Origin: an uncultured Mediterraneibacter sp.
Lineage (GTDB): Bacteria; Bacillota; Clostridia; Lachnospirales; Lachnospiraceae
Length of the DNA stretch: 32,091 nucleotides
Reading direction: 5' to 3'
NCBI GenBank assembly: GCA_944383695.1
Contig: CALWQP010000035.1
Location: 1 to 32,091, forward strand
This document shows, in pieces, positions 16,467-24,116 of the stretch; position 1 is the stretch's first letter; the number at the start of each line of letters is the position of its first letter. The notes below the pieces were generated by a model, which ran no database searches, was not told the DNA's origin, and worked only from the letters and a program-made list of their open reading frames with translations. Made by a program: the position numbers and the translations under genes.

Positions 16467-16495
16467 ATTATAATTTATTCGTGTTTGATTTGCAA
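16467..16495 (-). promoter_or_regulatory. Promoter of the DUF975-type gene
   Basis: Minus-strand -35 TTGCAA (16490-16495), 17-base spacer, -10 TATAAT (16467-16472). Confidence 0.7.
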
Positions 16496-16551
16496 GCAGA
16501 CGAGGATGTTCACGAGGTGATGAAACATTGTGGGTGAATTTGGGATTAAAA

Positions 16552-16562
16552 TGTGCTAAAAT
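16552..16562 (+). promoter_or_regulatory. Extended -10 promoter of acylphosphatase-proC
   Basis: Plus-strand TGC-TAAAAT with no good -35 box at 17 bases. It precedes the acylphosphatase gene by about 75 bases. Confidence 0.45.
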
Positions 16563-16636
16563 AACGGAGGATGCTGCTATTAATATGGAAAACAGGCTGA
16601 CAGAGTCCGCCTGTCCGCGTTTGAGAGGACGTGCAT

Positions 16637-16909
16637 ATGACAGAAGTGAGAAAACATATCGTATTTTACGGACGGGTCCAGGGCGTAGGATTCCGCTATA
16701 CCGCAAAGCACCTTGCCCAGTCGCTGGGACTGACCGGCTGGGTGCGCAATGACAGTGAAGGTACGGTCACAATGGAAGTACAGGGGAGGGAAACCCTGAT
16801 CAACAAGCTGCTCACAGGATTGAATGGGGGACATTTTATATCCATTGAATGGATGGATACAAAAGAAATCCCTCTGGAAGAAGAGCGGGAGTTTATAGTA
16901 AAGATGTGA
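16637..16909 (+). CDS. acyP: Acylphosphatase
   Basis: A 90-residue enzyme hydrolysing acyl phosphates. The catalytic Arg20 lies in GRVQGVGFR and Asn38 in GWVRN, both at family positions, and the ferredoxin-like fold length is complete. Start ATG 16637 has GAGAGGA 8 bases upstream; a GTG two codons earlier is less likely. It is first in a + strand run with proC (58-base gap). Confidence 0.93.
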   Translation: MTEVRKHIVFYGRVQGVGFRYTAKHLAQSLGLTGWVRNDSEGTVTMEVQGRETLINKLLTGLNGGHFISIEWMDTKEIPLEEEREFIVKM

Positions 16910-16967
16910 ATTGTCTGATAATTTTGCTCAAAGGGGCCTGACCTCTTTGGAAAAAAGGAGAAAAAAT

Positions 16968-17762
16968 ATGATGAAATTAGGATTTATCGGAACAGGAAAT
17001 ATGGCGGGAGCCATTATGGGCGGAATCATTAAGAAACAGATTTTTCGCCCGGAAGAGATTATCGGTGCGGATATTTCGGAAGCCGGCAGGGAGAAGGTGA
17101 AAGCGGCTTATGGAATAGAAGTGACGGAAGATAACAGGAAGGCCGCGGAGTCGGAAGCGCTCATTCTGTCAGTGAAGCCGCAGTATTACGCGGACGCCAT
17201 TGCAGAGATCAGGGACTGTATCCGGGACGACCAGCTTATCATTACAATCGCTCCGGGAAAGATGCTGGCATGGCTGGAGGAACAGTTTGGGAGACCGGTG
17301 AAAATCGTACGGACTATGCCGAACACACCGGCTCTGGTAGGGGAAGGCATGACTGCCGCGTGCGTGAACCGGTATGTGACAGAGGAAGAGAAGGCATATG
17401 CGCTGAGGATCTTAAGTTCGTTTGGAAAAGTCGAGCTCGTGTCCGAACATCTTATTGACGCTGTCGTGGCGGTCAGCGGCAGTGCGCCGGCATATGTCTT
17501 TGTGTTTATCGAGGCAATGGCAGACGCCGCGGTGGCAGAAGGGATGCCAAGAACCCAGGCATATGAGTTTGCAGCCCAGGCTGTTTATGGCAGCGCGAAG
17601 ATGGTGATGGAGACTGGAAAGCATCCGGGTGAGCTGAAGGATATGGTATGCTCCCCTGGGGGAACGACTATCGAGGCAGTCCGCGTGCTGGAAGAAAAAG
17701 GCTTCCGGAGCGCGGTCATCGAGGCAATGCGGGCGTGTGCGGATGTATCGCGCGGGCTGTAG
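16968..17762 (+). CDS. proC: Pyrroline-5-carboxylate reductase
   Basis: 264 residues. The last step of proline synthesis, using NAD(P)H. The N-terminal Rossmann motif GFIGTGNMAGAI and the motifs SVKPQ, VRTMPNTPALVGEG, and VSGSAPAYVF are characteristic. The C-terminal dimerisation domain has DMVCSPGGTTIEAVRVLE, the P5CR signature. The ATG pair at 16968 is preceded by AAAAAAGGAG. The frame runs back to 16911, but without a ribosome site. Confidence 0.96.
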   Translation: MMKLGFIGTGNMAGAIMGGIIKKQIFRPEEIIGADISEAGREKVKAAYGIEVTEDNRKAAESEALILSVKPQYYADAIAEIRDCIRDDQLIITIAPGKMLAWLEEQFGRPVKIVRTMPNTPALVGEGMTAACVNRYVTEEEKAYALRILSSFGKVELVSEHLIDAVVAVSGSAPAYVFVFIEAMADAAVAEGMPRTQAYEFAAQAVYGSAKMVMETGKHPGELKDMVCSPGGTTIEAVRVLEEKGFRSAVIEAMRACADVSRGL

Positions 17763-17813
17763 GCTGAAAGGACAGGCTTTTATCCTTTGAGTGGTTTCGA
17801 GAGGAAAGGAATC

Positions 17814-18509
17814 ATGAATATACAGGGACTGCAGAAAGTTACACTTTTAGATTTCCCGGGCAGGGTAGCGTGCACCGTGTTTCTTGCGGGGTGCAATTTC
17901 CGCTGCCCATTCTGCCACAATGCGTCTCTTGTGACCCGTGTGGATCCATCCGGGAATATTCCAGGGGAAGAGGTTATATCATTCCTCAAAAAACGCAGGG
18001 GTGTCCTGGACGGTGTGTGCGTCACCGGAGGGGAACCTTTGCTGGCGCCGGAGCTGGACAGCTTTCTCCGCAAGATAAAAGAACTGGGATACGAGGTCAA
18101 ACTGGATACCAACGGCAGCAATGCAGAGCGGCTGAAAACACTGACCGAATCCGGGCTGGTGGACTATGTGGCGATGGATATCAAGAATGCTCCCGGGAAA
18201 TATGGGATGACAATTGGAATTGACGGCTATGAGATGTCAAATATTTTTCAAAGTGTGGAGCATCTGCTTGAGGGGACAGTGCCGTATGAGTTTCGGACTA
18301 CAGTTGTCCGGGAGTTCCACAAGCGGGAGGATTTTGAGGCGATGGGACAATGGCTGAAAGGAGCGCAGCGGTATTACCTCCAGGGATTTGTGGACTCCGG
18401 TGACATCATCCGGCCGGGGCTGCGCGGCTATACGAAGGTAATCATGGAACAGGCGCTGGAAATCGTGAGAAAATATATTCCGGCCGCAGAACTCCGGGGG
18501 ATGGATTAA
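17814..18509 (+). CDS. nrdG: Anaerobic ribonucleotide reductase activating protein
   Basis: 231 residues, a radical SAM enzyme that generates the glycyl radical on NrdD. The CxxxCxxC cluster motif is Cys27, Cys31 and Cys34 (GCNFRCPFC), and GGEPLL (about 73-78) binds SAM. It begins MNIQGLQKVTLLDFPGR, typical of NrdG rather than PflA. The ATG at 17814 has AGGAAAGG 6 bases upstream; a TTG start 9 codons earlier is possible but lacks a site. It lies 51 bases after proC and 156 bases before nrdD. Confidence 0.9.
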   Translation: MNIQGLQKVTLLDFPGRVACTVFLAGCNFRCPFCHNASLVTRVDPSGNIPGEEVISFLKKRRGVLDGVCVTGGEPLLAPELDSFLRKIKELGYEVKLDTNGSNAERLKTLTESGLVDYVAMDIKNAPGKYGMTIGIDGYEMSNIFQSVEHLLEGTVPYEFRTTVVREFHKREDFEAMGQWLKGAQRYYLQGFVDSGDIIRPGLRGYTKVIMEQALEIVRKYIPAAELRGMD

Positions 18510-18537
18510 AGCGCCGGAGAGCAGAATAAAGAAAAGC

Positions 18538-18595
18538 AAAACACCAATATCTAGTATTTAAAGCTGAAAATAAAATCTAGATATTGGTGTTTTTG
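18538..18595 (+). promoter_or_regulatory. Paired NrdR-like boxes as a 17-bp inverted repeat
   Basis: Two cores, CAATATCTAG (18545-18554) and CTAGATATTG (18577-18586), each match the NrdR core CwAtATaTwG at 9 of 10 bases, with centres 32 bp apart (three helical turns), the spacing normal for NrdR. They also form a perfect 17-bp inverted repeat (AAAACACCAATATCTAG against its complement) with a 22-base loop and a short T-run, so a terminator function after nrdG is equally possible. Confidence 0.65.
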
Positions 18596-18597
18596 TC

Positions 18598-18626
18598 TTG
18601 CGTTCACTCTGCCGAGATGGTAGAAT
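18598..18626 (+). promoter_or_regulatory. Promoter of nrdD-trxB
   Basis: -35-like TTGCGT (18598-18603; three of six consensus bases), 17-base spacer, -10 TAGAAT (18621-18626). It begins immediately after the second NrdR-like box, so repressor binding there would overlap or block the polymerase. Confidence 0.45.
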
Positions 18627-18665
18627 GGATTTCAGAAGACGGACCGAAGGAAGGGGAATGAAGCT

Positions 18666-21035
18666 ATGTATCAGGTCAAAAAAAGAGACGGAAAGATTGT
18701 GGAATTTAATCTGGCAAAGATTGGCGAGGCGATCAGAAAAGCATTTGAAGCCCAGGAAAAGAACTACAACCAGGATATCATCGATATGCTTGCCCTGAAG
18801 GTGACGGCAGTATTTGAGCCGAAGATAAAGGACGAGCTCGTTTCAGTGGAAGATATCCAGGACAGCGTGGAGTCCGTCCTGATACAGGCGGGCTATGATG
18901 ATGTAGCGAAAGGCTATATCCTGTACAGGAAGCAGAGAGAGAAGATACGCAACCTGAACTCCACGCTTCTTGACTATAAGGAGATCGTGGATGGCTATGT
19001 CAAGGTTACGGACTGGCGCGTAAAGGAAAATTCCACGGTCACATATTCTGTGGGCGGCCTTATACTGAGCAACTCCGGCGCGATCACGGCAAATTACTGG
19101 CTCTCTGAGATTTACGACGAAGAAATCGGAAGAGCTCACAAAAATGCGGACATCCATATCCATGACCTGTCCATGCTCACAGGCTACTGTGCGGGATGGT
19201 CATTAAAGCAGCTCATCCAGGAAGGACTGGGCGGCATTCCGGGCAGGATCACGTCCGCCCCGGCGAAACATTTAAGCGTGCTCTGCAACCAGATGGTGAA
19301 TTTCCTCGGCATCATGCAGAATGAATGGGCAGGCGCTCAGGCGTTCTCCTCATTTGACACTTATCTGGCGCCTTTTGTCAGGGCAGACCACCTGACGTAT
19401 CCTGAGGTGAAGAAATGTATCGAGTCCTTTGTCTACGGTGTGAACATCCCATCCCGCTGGGGGACCCAGGCGCCCTTTACCAACATTACACTGGACTGGA
19501 CTGTGCCCGACGACCTGAAGAATCTTCCGGCGATCGTAGGCGGGAAAGAGATGGACTTCACTTACGGTGACTGCAGGAAAGAGATGGATATGGTCAACCG
19601 TGCGTTTATCGAGACCATGATCGAGGGAGACGCGGAGGGACGCGGTTTCCAGTATCCGATCCCGACCTATTCCATTACCGGCGACTTCGACTGGTCCGAG
19701 ACTGAGAATAATAAGCTGCTCTTTGAAATGACGGCAAAATACGGCACTCCGTATTTTTCAAACTATATCAACAGCGACATGGAGCCAAGCGACGTCCGCA
19801 GCATGTGCTGCCGCCTGCGCCTTGACTTAAGAGAGCTGCGCAAGAAATCCGGCGGCTTCTTCGGAAGCGGGGAGAGCACAGGCTCTGTCGGCGTAGTTAC
19901 GATCAATATGCCGAGAATCGCATATCTGTCGGAAAATAAGAAAGAATTTTATAAAAGGCTGGACCGCCTGATGGACCTTTCGGCGCGCTCGCTGCACATT
20001 AAGAGAACTGTTATCACAAAACTGCTCGATGAAGGGCTGTATCCCTACACAAAGAGATATCTGGGAACATTTGCGAATCATTTCTCAACCATTGGGCTCA
20101 TCGGCATGAACGAGGCGTGCCTTAATGCGAAATGGCTTCGTCAGGACCTGACCCATGGGGAAGCCCGGGAATTTACAAAAGAAGTGCTGAATCATATGAG
20201 AGAGCGGCTGTCAGACTATCAGGAGGAATACGGCGACCTCTACAATCTGGAGGCTACGCCGGCAGAGTCCACCACCTACCGTCTGGCAAAACATGACGTG
20301 GCTCAGTTCCCGAACATTATCACAGCAGCAGAGAAGAATGGGACGCCTTATTACACGAACAGCTCCCATCTTCCGGTGGGTTATACGGACGACGTGTTCG
20401 AGGCTCTGGATATTCAGGACGAACTTCAGACATTATATACATCAGGGACGGTATTCCATACCTTCCTGGGGGAGAAGCTGCCTGACTGGAAGTCCGCGGC
20501 GTCTCTCGTAAGGAAGATCGCAGAAAACTACAAGCTTCCATACTATACAATGTCGCCTACGTATTCGATCTGCAGGAACCACGGCTATCTGTCAGGTGAG
20601 CAGTTCAAGTGCCCATACTGCGGCGGGGAAGCAGAGGTTTACAGCCGGATCACAGGCTACTATCGTCCGGTAAAGAACTGGAATGACGGCAAGACTCAGG
20701 AATTCAAAGAGCGCAAAGTGTATGACATTACCAATTCCCACATGCGCCCAAGGACACAGGCTGCGGCAGAGGTGGCGGCAAAAGCCTCTGTGGATTCCAA
20801 TGAGACAAAGACACTGCTCTTTACCACAAAGACGTGTCCGAACTGCCGCATAGCCACAAATTCTCTTGAGAAGGCCCATATTCCGTATGAGTTAGTGGAC
20901 GCAGAGGAAAATATGGAGCTGGCAGAAAAATATGAGGTCATGCAGGCGCCGACCCTGATCGTGATAAAGGACGGTCAGGTGACCAAACTGGCAAATGCAT
21001 CCAATATAAAAAATTATGCAGAAAAGGAAGGCTGA
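18666..21035 (+). CDS. nrdD: Anaerobic ribonucleoside-triphosphate reductase with C-terminal glutaredoxin-like domain
   Basis: 789 residues. Class III reductase converting NTPs to dNTPs without oxygen. An ATP-cone (about 3-90, VKKRDGKIVEFN) is followed by the catalytic domain with MLTGYCAGW and MCCRLRLD motifs. A zinc-site region (SICRNHGYLSGEQFKCPYCG) leads to the glycyl radical motif RITGYYRPV, with Gly664. Unusually, residues 714-789 form an added thioredoxin-fold domain: active site CPNC (724-727) and a cis-Pro motif QAPTLIV (Pro762). This suggests a built-in reductant acceptor, with electrons coming from the adjacent thioredoxin reductase. ATG 18666 has GGAAGGGGAA upstream. Confidence 0.95.
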   Translation: MYQVKKRDGKIVEFNLAKIGEAIRKAFEAQEKNYNQDIIDMLALKVTAVFEPKIKDELVSVEDIQDSVESVLIQAGYDDVAKGYILYRKQREKIRNLNSTLLDYKEIVDGYVKVTDWRVKENSTVTYSVGGLILSNSGAITANYWLSEIYDEEIGRAHKNADIHIHDLSMLTGYCAGWSLKQLIQEGLGGIPGRITSAPAKHLSVLCNQMVNFLGIMQNEWAGAQAFSSFDTYLAPFVRADHLTYPEVKKCIESFVYGVNIPSRWGTQAPFTNITLDWTVPDDLKNLPAIVGGKEMDFTYGDCRKEMDMVNRAFIETMIEGDAEGRGFQYPIPTYSITGDFDWSETENNKLLFEMTAKYGTPYFSNYINSDMEPSDVRSMCCRLRLDLRELRKKSGGFFGSGESTGSVGVVTINMPRIAYLSENKKEFYKRLDRLMDLSARSLHIKRTVITKLLDEGLYPYTKRYLGTFANHFSTIGLIGMNEACLNAKWLRQDLTHGEAREFTKEVLNHMRERLSDYQEEYGDLYNLEATPAESTTYRLAKHDVAQFPNIITAAEKNGTPYYTNSSHLPVGYTDDVFEALDIQDELQTLYTSGTVFHTFLGEKLPDWKSAASLVRKIAENYKLPYYTMSPTYSICRNHGYLSGEQFKCPYCGGEAEVYSRITGYYRPVKNWNDGKTQEFKERKVYDITNSHMRPRTQAAAEVAAKASVDSNETKTLLFTTKTCPNCRIATNSLEKAHIPYELVDAEENMELAEKYEVMQAPTLIVIKDGQVTKLANASNIKNYAEKEG

Positions 21036-21042
21036 AAAAAAT

Positions 21043-21948
21043 ATGTATGATATCGGAATCATCGGCGGTGGGACCGCCGGAATGACGGCTGCTATTTATG
21101 GGCAGCGCGCAGGAAAAAAGACTATTATCATCGAGGGCGGCGCATTCGGCGGACAGATCACTTCGTCCTCAAATGTAGAGAATTATCCGGGAATCGCCAG
21201 CGTGAGCGGAAGCGAATTTTCCATGAATCTGCTGGACCAGGCAGTGAAGCTGGGAGCAGAGACCGCTATGGAGCAGGTGACAGGCATCCGGGAGGAAGGA
21301 ACCGGGAAAGTGATCGAGACCGCAGGCAAAGAATATCCGTGCCGCAGCGTCATTTTGGCCACAGGAGTGACTCACAGACATCTGGGCGTTCCCAATGAAG
21401 AACGTCTCACAGGAGCGGGAGTTTCTTACTGCGCCACATGTGACGGCATGTTTTTCCGGGGAAGGGACGTTGCCGTGGTAGGCGGCGGGAGCACAGCGCT
21501 CCAGGACGCGGAATTTCTCTCCAATTACTGTAAGAAAGTCTATCTCATCCACCGCAGGGATGAATTCCGGGGAGAGGACAGTATTGTAAAGCGGCTCGAG
21601 GGAAAAGAGAACGTAGAGTTTATCTTAAGCGCCACGGTAAAAGAAATTATCGGGGATCAGAGCGTGGAAGGTCTGGTCCTGAACAACAAAAAGACAGAAG
21701 AAGAATTTAAACTGGACGTGTCCGGCGTGTTCATTGCAGTAGGCCAGATCCCGAAAAATGAAATCTTTGCGGATGTGGTGAAACTGGATGCGGACGGCTT
21801 TATCCTCGCGGCAGAGGACTGCATCACATCCCATCCGGGAATATTCGCTGCCGGGGACTGCCGGACAAAAGAAGTAAGACAGCTCACCACAGCTGCGGCT
21901 GATGGGGCTGTGGCGGCGCTGGCAGCTTGTAAATTCATAGCGGAGTGA
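21043..21948 (+). CDS. trxB: Thioredoxin reductase
   Basis: 301 residues. An FAD-NAD(P)H disulfide reductase of the short TrxB type. The FAD motif GGGTAGMTAAIYG, the redox disulfide CATC (Cys130, Cys133), the NAD(P)H motif GGGSTALQDAEF with HRRDEFR (phosphate-binding arginines), and the C-terminal ITSHPGIFAAGDCR are intact. It begins 7 bases after nrdD, with AAGGAAGG upstream, so the two are probably co-transcribed. It is a candidate to reduce the CPNC domain of NrdD; I infer this from gene order and domain content. Confidence 0.93.
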   Translation: MYDIGIIGGGTAGMTAAIYGQRAGKKTIIIEGGAFGGQITSSSNVENYPGIASVSGSEFSMNLLDQAVKLGAETAMEQVTGIREEGTGKVIETAGKEYPCRSVILATGVTHRHLGVPNEERLTGAGVSYCATCDGMFFRGRDVAVVGGGSTALQDAEFLSNYCKKVYLIHRRDEFRGEDSIVKRLEGKENVEFILSATVKEIIGDQSVEGLVLNNKKTEEEFKLDVSGVFIAVGQIPKNEIFADVVKLDADGFILAAEDCITSHPGIFAAGDCRTKEVRQLTTAAADGAVAALAACKFIAE

Positions 21949-21950
21949 AA

Positions 21951-22054
21951 TCTGGATCTGCCGGGAAGGACTTAGGACAGATTAAATGTCTGAAAACGGC
22001 GTTCTGCTGTTTTGGGATAATTTACGTTCTGGCAGCCTCCCCGGCAAATCCAGA
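21951..22054 (+). ncRNA. Candidate structured RNA element after trxB
   Basis: Arms 21951-21969 and 22036-22054 pair at 17 of 19 positions and enclose about 66 bases. These contain a 7-bp hairpin (AAACGGC/GCTGTTT, about 21994-22011) and a short TGTC/GACA hairpin, so a closed multi-branch structure is possible. No T-run follows, so it is not a plain terminator. I do not recognise a known RNA family. Confidence 0.35.
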
Positions 22055-22297
22055 CTGCCCCCCTCCTTTCTCTGCATGTTCATTTCATGTTTCCTCCTTT
22101 CTGTCTGCTGACGGCAGTATGAGAATCCCGCAGCATGTTCCTCCCTATATCCGGCCGGACTGCGGGAACATTTCTTATCAGCGCTTCTCGTACATTAGAC
22201 GTACGAAAAAAAGGAAAATAGTTGCATGTCACAGGCTTTATTTTAAAAATTTCCTTTTATTTTGTAAATCAGAAAATCCGAATGGAAACGCAGGACT
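22055..22297. other. Non-coding stretch between trxB and hydS with alternative hairpins
   Basis: No credible gene. It holds the mutually exclusive stems CCCGCAG/CTGCGGG (22127-22133, 22160-22166) and ATGTTCC/GGAACAT (22135-22141, 22165-22171), sharing two bases. There are also a TCCGGCCGGA palindrome and a 6-bp hairpin TCGTAC/GTACGA before an A-run. Function unknown. Confidence 0.4.
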
Positions 22298-22360
22298 GTA
22301 AAATCCTGTCTGGATATTGCAAAATCTCATCTGGATATTCCCATTTCGCTCTGGTAAAAT
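22298..22360 (+). promoter_or_regulatory. hydS promoter with two 21-bp direct repeats
   Basis: Two tandem 21-bp units (22298-22318 and 22319-22339) share TCTGGATATT and an AAAATC block. The -35-like box TGGATA (22332-22337) sits inside the second unit, and -10 TAAAAT (22355-22360) follows after 17 bases. A regulator binding the direct repeats would overlap the -35. The predicted leader is about 38 bases. Confidence 0.55.
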
Positions 22361-22404
22361 AAGATCAATAGAGAAACGAAGAAGAAAACAAGGAGGTTTT
22401 CGCG

Positions 22405-24114
22405 ATGAAAGTCATTGACTTTAAAGATGCCAAATGCCGTCATTGTTACAAATGTGTGCGAAACTGCGCCGTAAAAGCAATCTCGGTCAAAGACGAGCAG
22501 GCACGTATCATGGTCGATCACTGTATCAACTGCGGACGCTGTCTTGAGGTCTGTCCTCAGAATGCAAAGACATTTGCAAGCGATATGGAGCGTGTGAAGG
22601 GCTATCTGCGGCAGGGATTTAAGACTGTCATATCCATCGCTCCATCCTATGCAGGCGTGCTGGAGTTTGATACTCCGGGACAGGTAGTGGATGCACTGCA
22701 GCGGCTGGGATTCTGGGAAGTGCGTGAGACAGCGGAGGGTGCGGCGCTGGTGACGAATGAGTACAAGAAACTGGTGCGGGAGAATAAGATGCCGAACATT
22801 ATCACGACTTGCTGTCCCAGTGTGAACGACCTGATCGAGAAATATTATCCGGACTGCGCGAAGCTGATGGCTCCAGTCGTGTCTCCCATGGTGGCCCATG
22901 GGCGGTATATAAAGAAAATATATGGATCGGATGTAAAGGTCGTGTTCTTAGGCCCATGTATTGCCAAGAAGCAGGAAGCCATCGGAGACGACAGAGTGTT
23001 TGGTGCTGTCGATGCCATCCTGACATTTGAAGAGCTGGCGGATTGGTTCCATGAAGAGGGAATCGACCTACGTGCCTGTAAGGATAAGCCTATGGGCAAT
23101 CCTGACCCGAAGATCAACCGCCTTTATCCGGTCAGCGGAGGCGTGATCCAGTCGGTTATCACGGAAGAAGAGGCGGACAGCTACCACAAAGTGTTTGTAG
23201 ATGGGCTTGACAACTGTATGGAGATGCTGGAGTGCCTTCGAAAAGGAGAACTGGACCACTGCTTTATCGAGGCAAACGTCTGCGAGGGCGGATGCGCCAA
23301 GGGGCCGGCGTCGGCGCACTGGAACACCTCCTATGTAAAGACAAAGGTAAAGATCGAGAATGTGGTTTCCTACAAGGCGGCAAGGAATCTGCCGGATATG
23401 AGTACAGAGGAACTGGCAAAAGAGTTCGGCGATCACAGCCTGTCCGACATCATGCCGTCAGAGGAACAGATACGACGGATCCTCCGGTCCACAGGGAAAT
23501 ATTCACCGGAAGATGAACTCAATTGCGGAGCATGCGGATATTCCACGTGCAGGGAGAAAGCGATCGCAGTATTCCAGGGCAAGGCGGAGCTGTCCATGTG
23601 CATGCCGTACGCGCTGGCGCAGGCAGAGTCCATGTCCAATGTAGTCATGGATGTGACGCCCAATATGATTTTCGTGATCGGAAATGATATGCGCATACTG
23701 GACTGCAACAGGAAAGGGCAGGAGCTTCTCGGCGTGGGCCATGAAGAGGCAGTCCAGAGATACATATTTGAGTTTATCGAGTCAGAAGATATTGAAACCG
23801 CGCTCCTTACGAGAGAGCCTGTGTTTCACAAGAAAGTCCAGTTGGAAAACGGCAGGATAGTTGCGGAGGAAACGATCGTCTACATCGAGAATCTGGACGC
23901 GGTGCTCGTCACTTTCCAGGATGTGACCCGGGAGGAAAAAATTAAGGAGCAGCATTACAACCTGAAGGTAGAGACTGTGGAGATGGCGCAGAAAGTCATT
24001 GAAAAGCAGATGATGGTGGCGCAGGAGATAGCCGGGCTTCTCGGAGAGACGACAGCAGAGACAAAAGTAACGCTTACAAAGCTCAGAGATTCCATCTTGA
24101 ATGAGGAGGCATGA
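22405..24114 (+). CDS. Sensory [FeFe]-hydrogenase-like protein (HydS type) with PAS domain
   Basis: 569 residues. Two [4Fe-4S] motifs open the protein (Cys11, 14, 17, 21 and Cys40, 43, 46, 50). The H-cluster domain has L1 TTCCPS (Cys136, Cys137), L2 FLGPCIAKK (Cys185) and L3 EANVCEGGC (Cys293, Cys297), so the four likely H-cluster Cys are present. The L2 and L3 methionines of catalytic enzymes are Gly183 and Asn291. A further Fe-S domain (Cys374, 377, 382, 399), a PAS domain (about 410-505) and a coiled-coil tail follow. This layout matches group C sensory hydrogenases, thought to sense H2 or redox state. AAGGAGG lies 8 bases before ATG 22405. The next gene begins 2 bases after its stop. Confidence 0.88.
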   Translation: MKVIDFKDAKCRHCYKCVRNCAVKAISVKDEQARIMVDHCINCGRCLEVCPQNAKTFASDMERVKGYLRQGFKTVISIAPSYAGVLEFDTPGQVVDALQRLGFWEVRETAEGAALVTNEYKKLVRENKMPNIITTCCPSVNDLIEKYYPDCAKLMAPVVSPMVAHGRYIKKIYGSDVKVVFLGPCIAKKQEAIGDDRVFGAVDAILTFEELADWFHEEGIDLRACKDKPMGNPDPKINRLYPVSGGVIQSVITEEEADSYHKVFVDGLDNCMEMLECLRKGELDHCFIEANVCEGGCAKGPASAHWNTSYVKTKVKIENVVSYKAARNLPDMSTEELAKEFGDHSLSDIMPSEEQIRRILRSTGKYSPEDELNCGACGYSTCREKAIAVFQGKAELSMCMPYALAQAESMSNVVMDVTPNMIFVIGNDMRILDCNRKGQELLGVGHEEAVQRYIFEFIESEDIETALLTREPVFHKKVQLENGRIVAEETIVYIENLDAVLVTFQDVTREEKIKEQHYNLKVETVEMAQKVIEKQMMVAQEIAGLLGETTAETKVTLTKLRDSILNEEA

Positions 24115-24116
24115 CG

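Noticed and set aside
21945-22301. Open frame of 118 codons after trxB
   Set aside because: It overlaps the trxB stop, has no ribosome site, a low-complexity composition, and covers the structured non-coding region.
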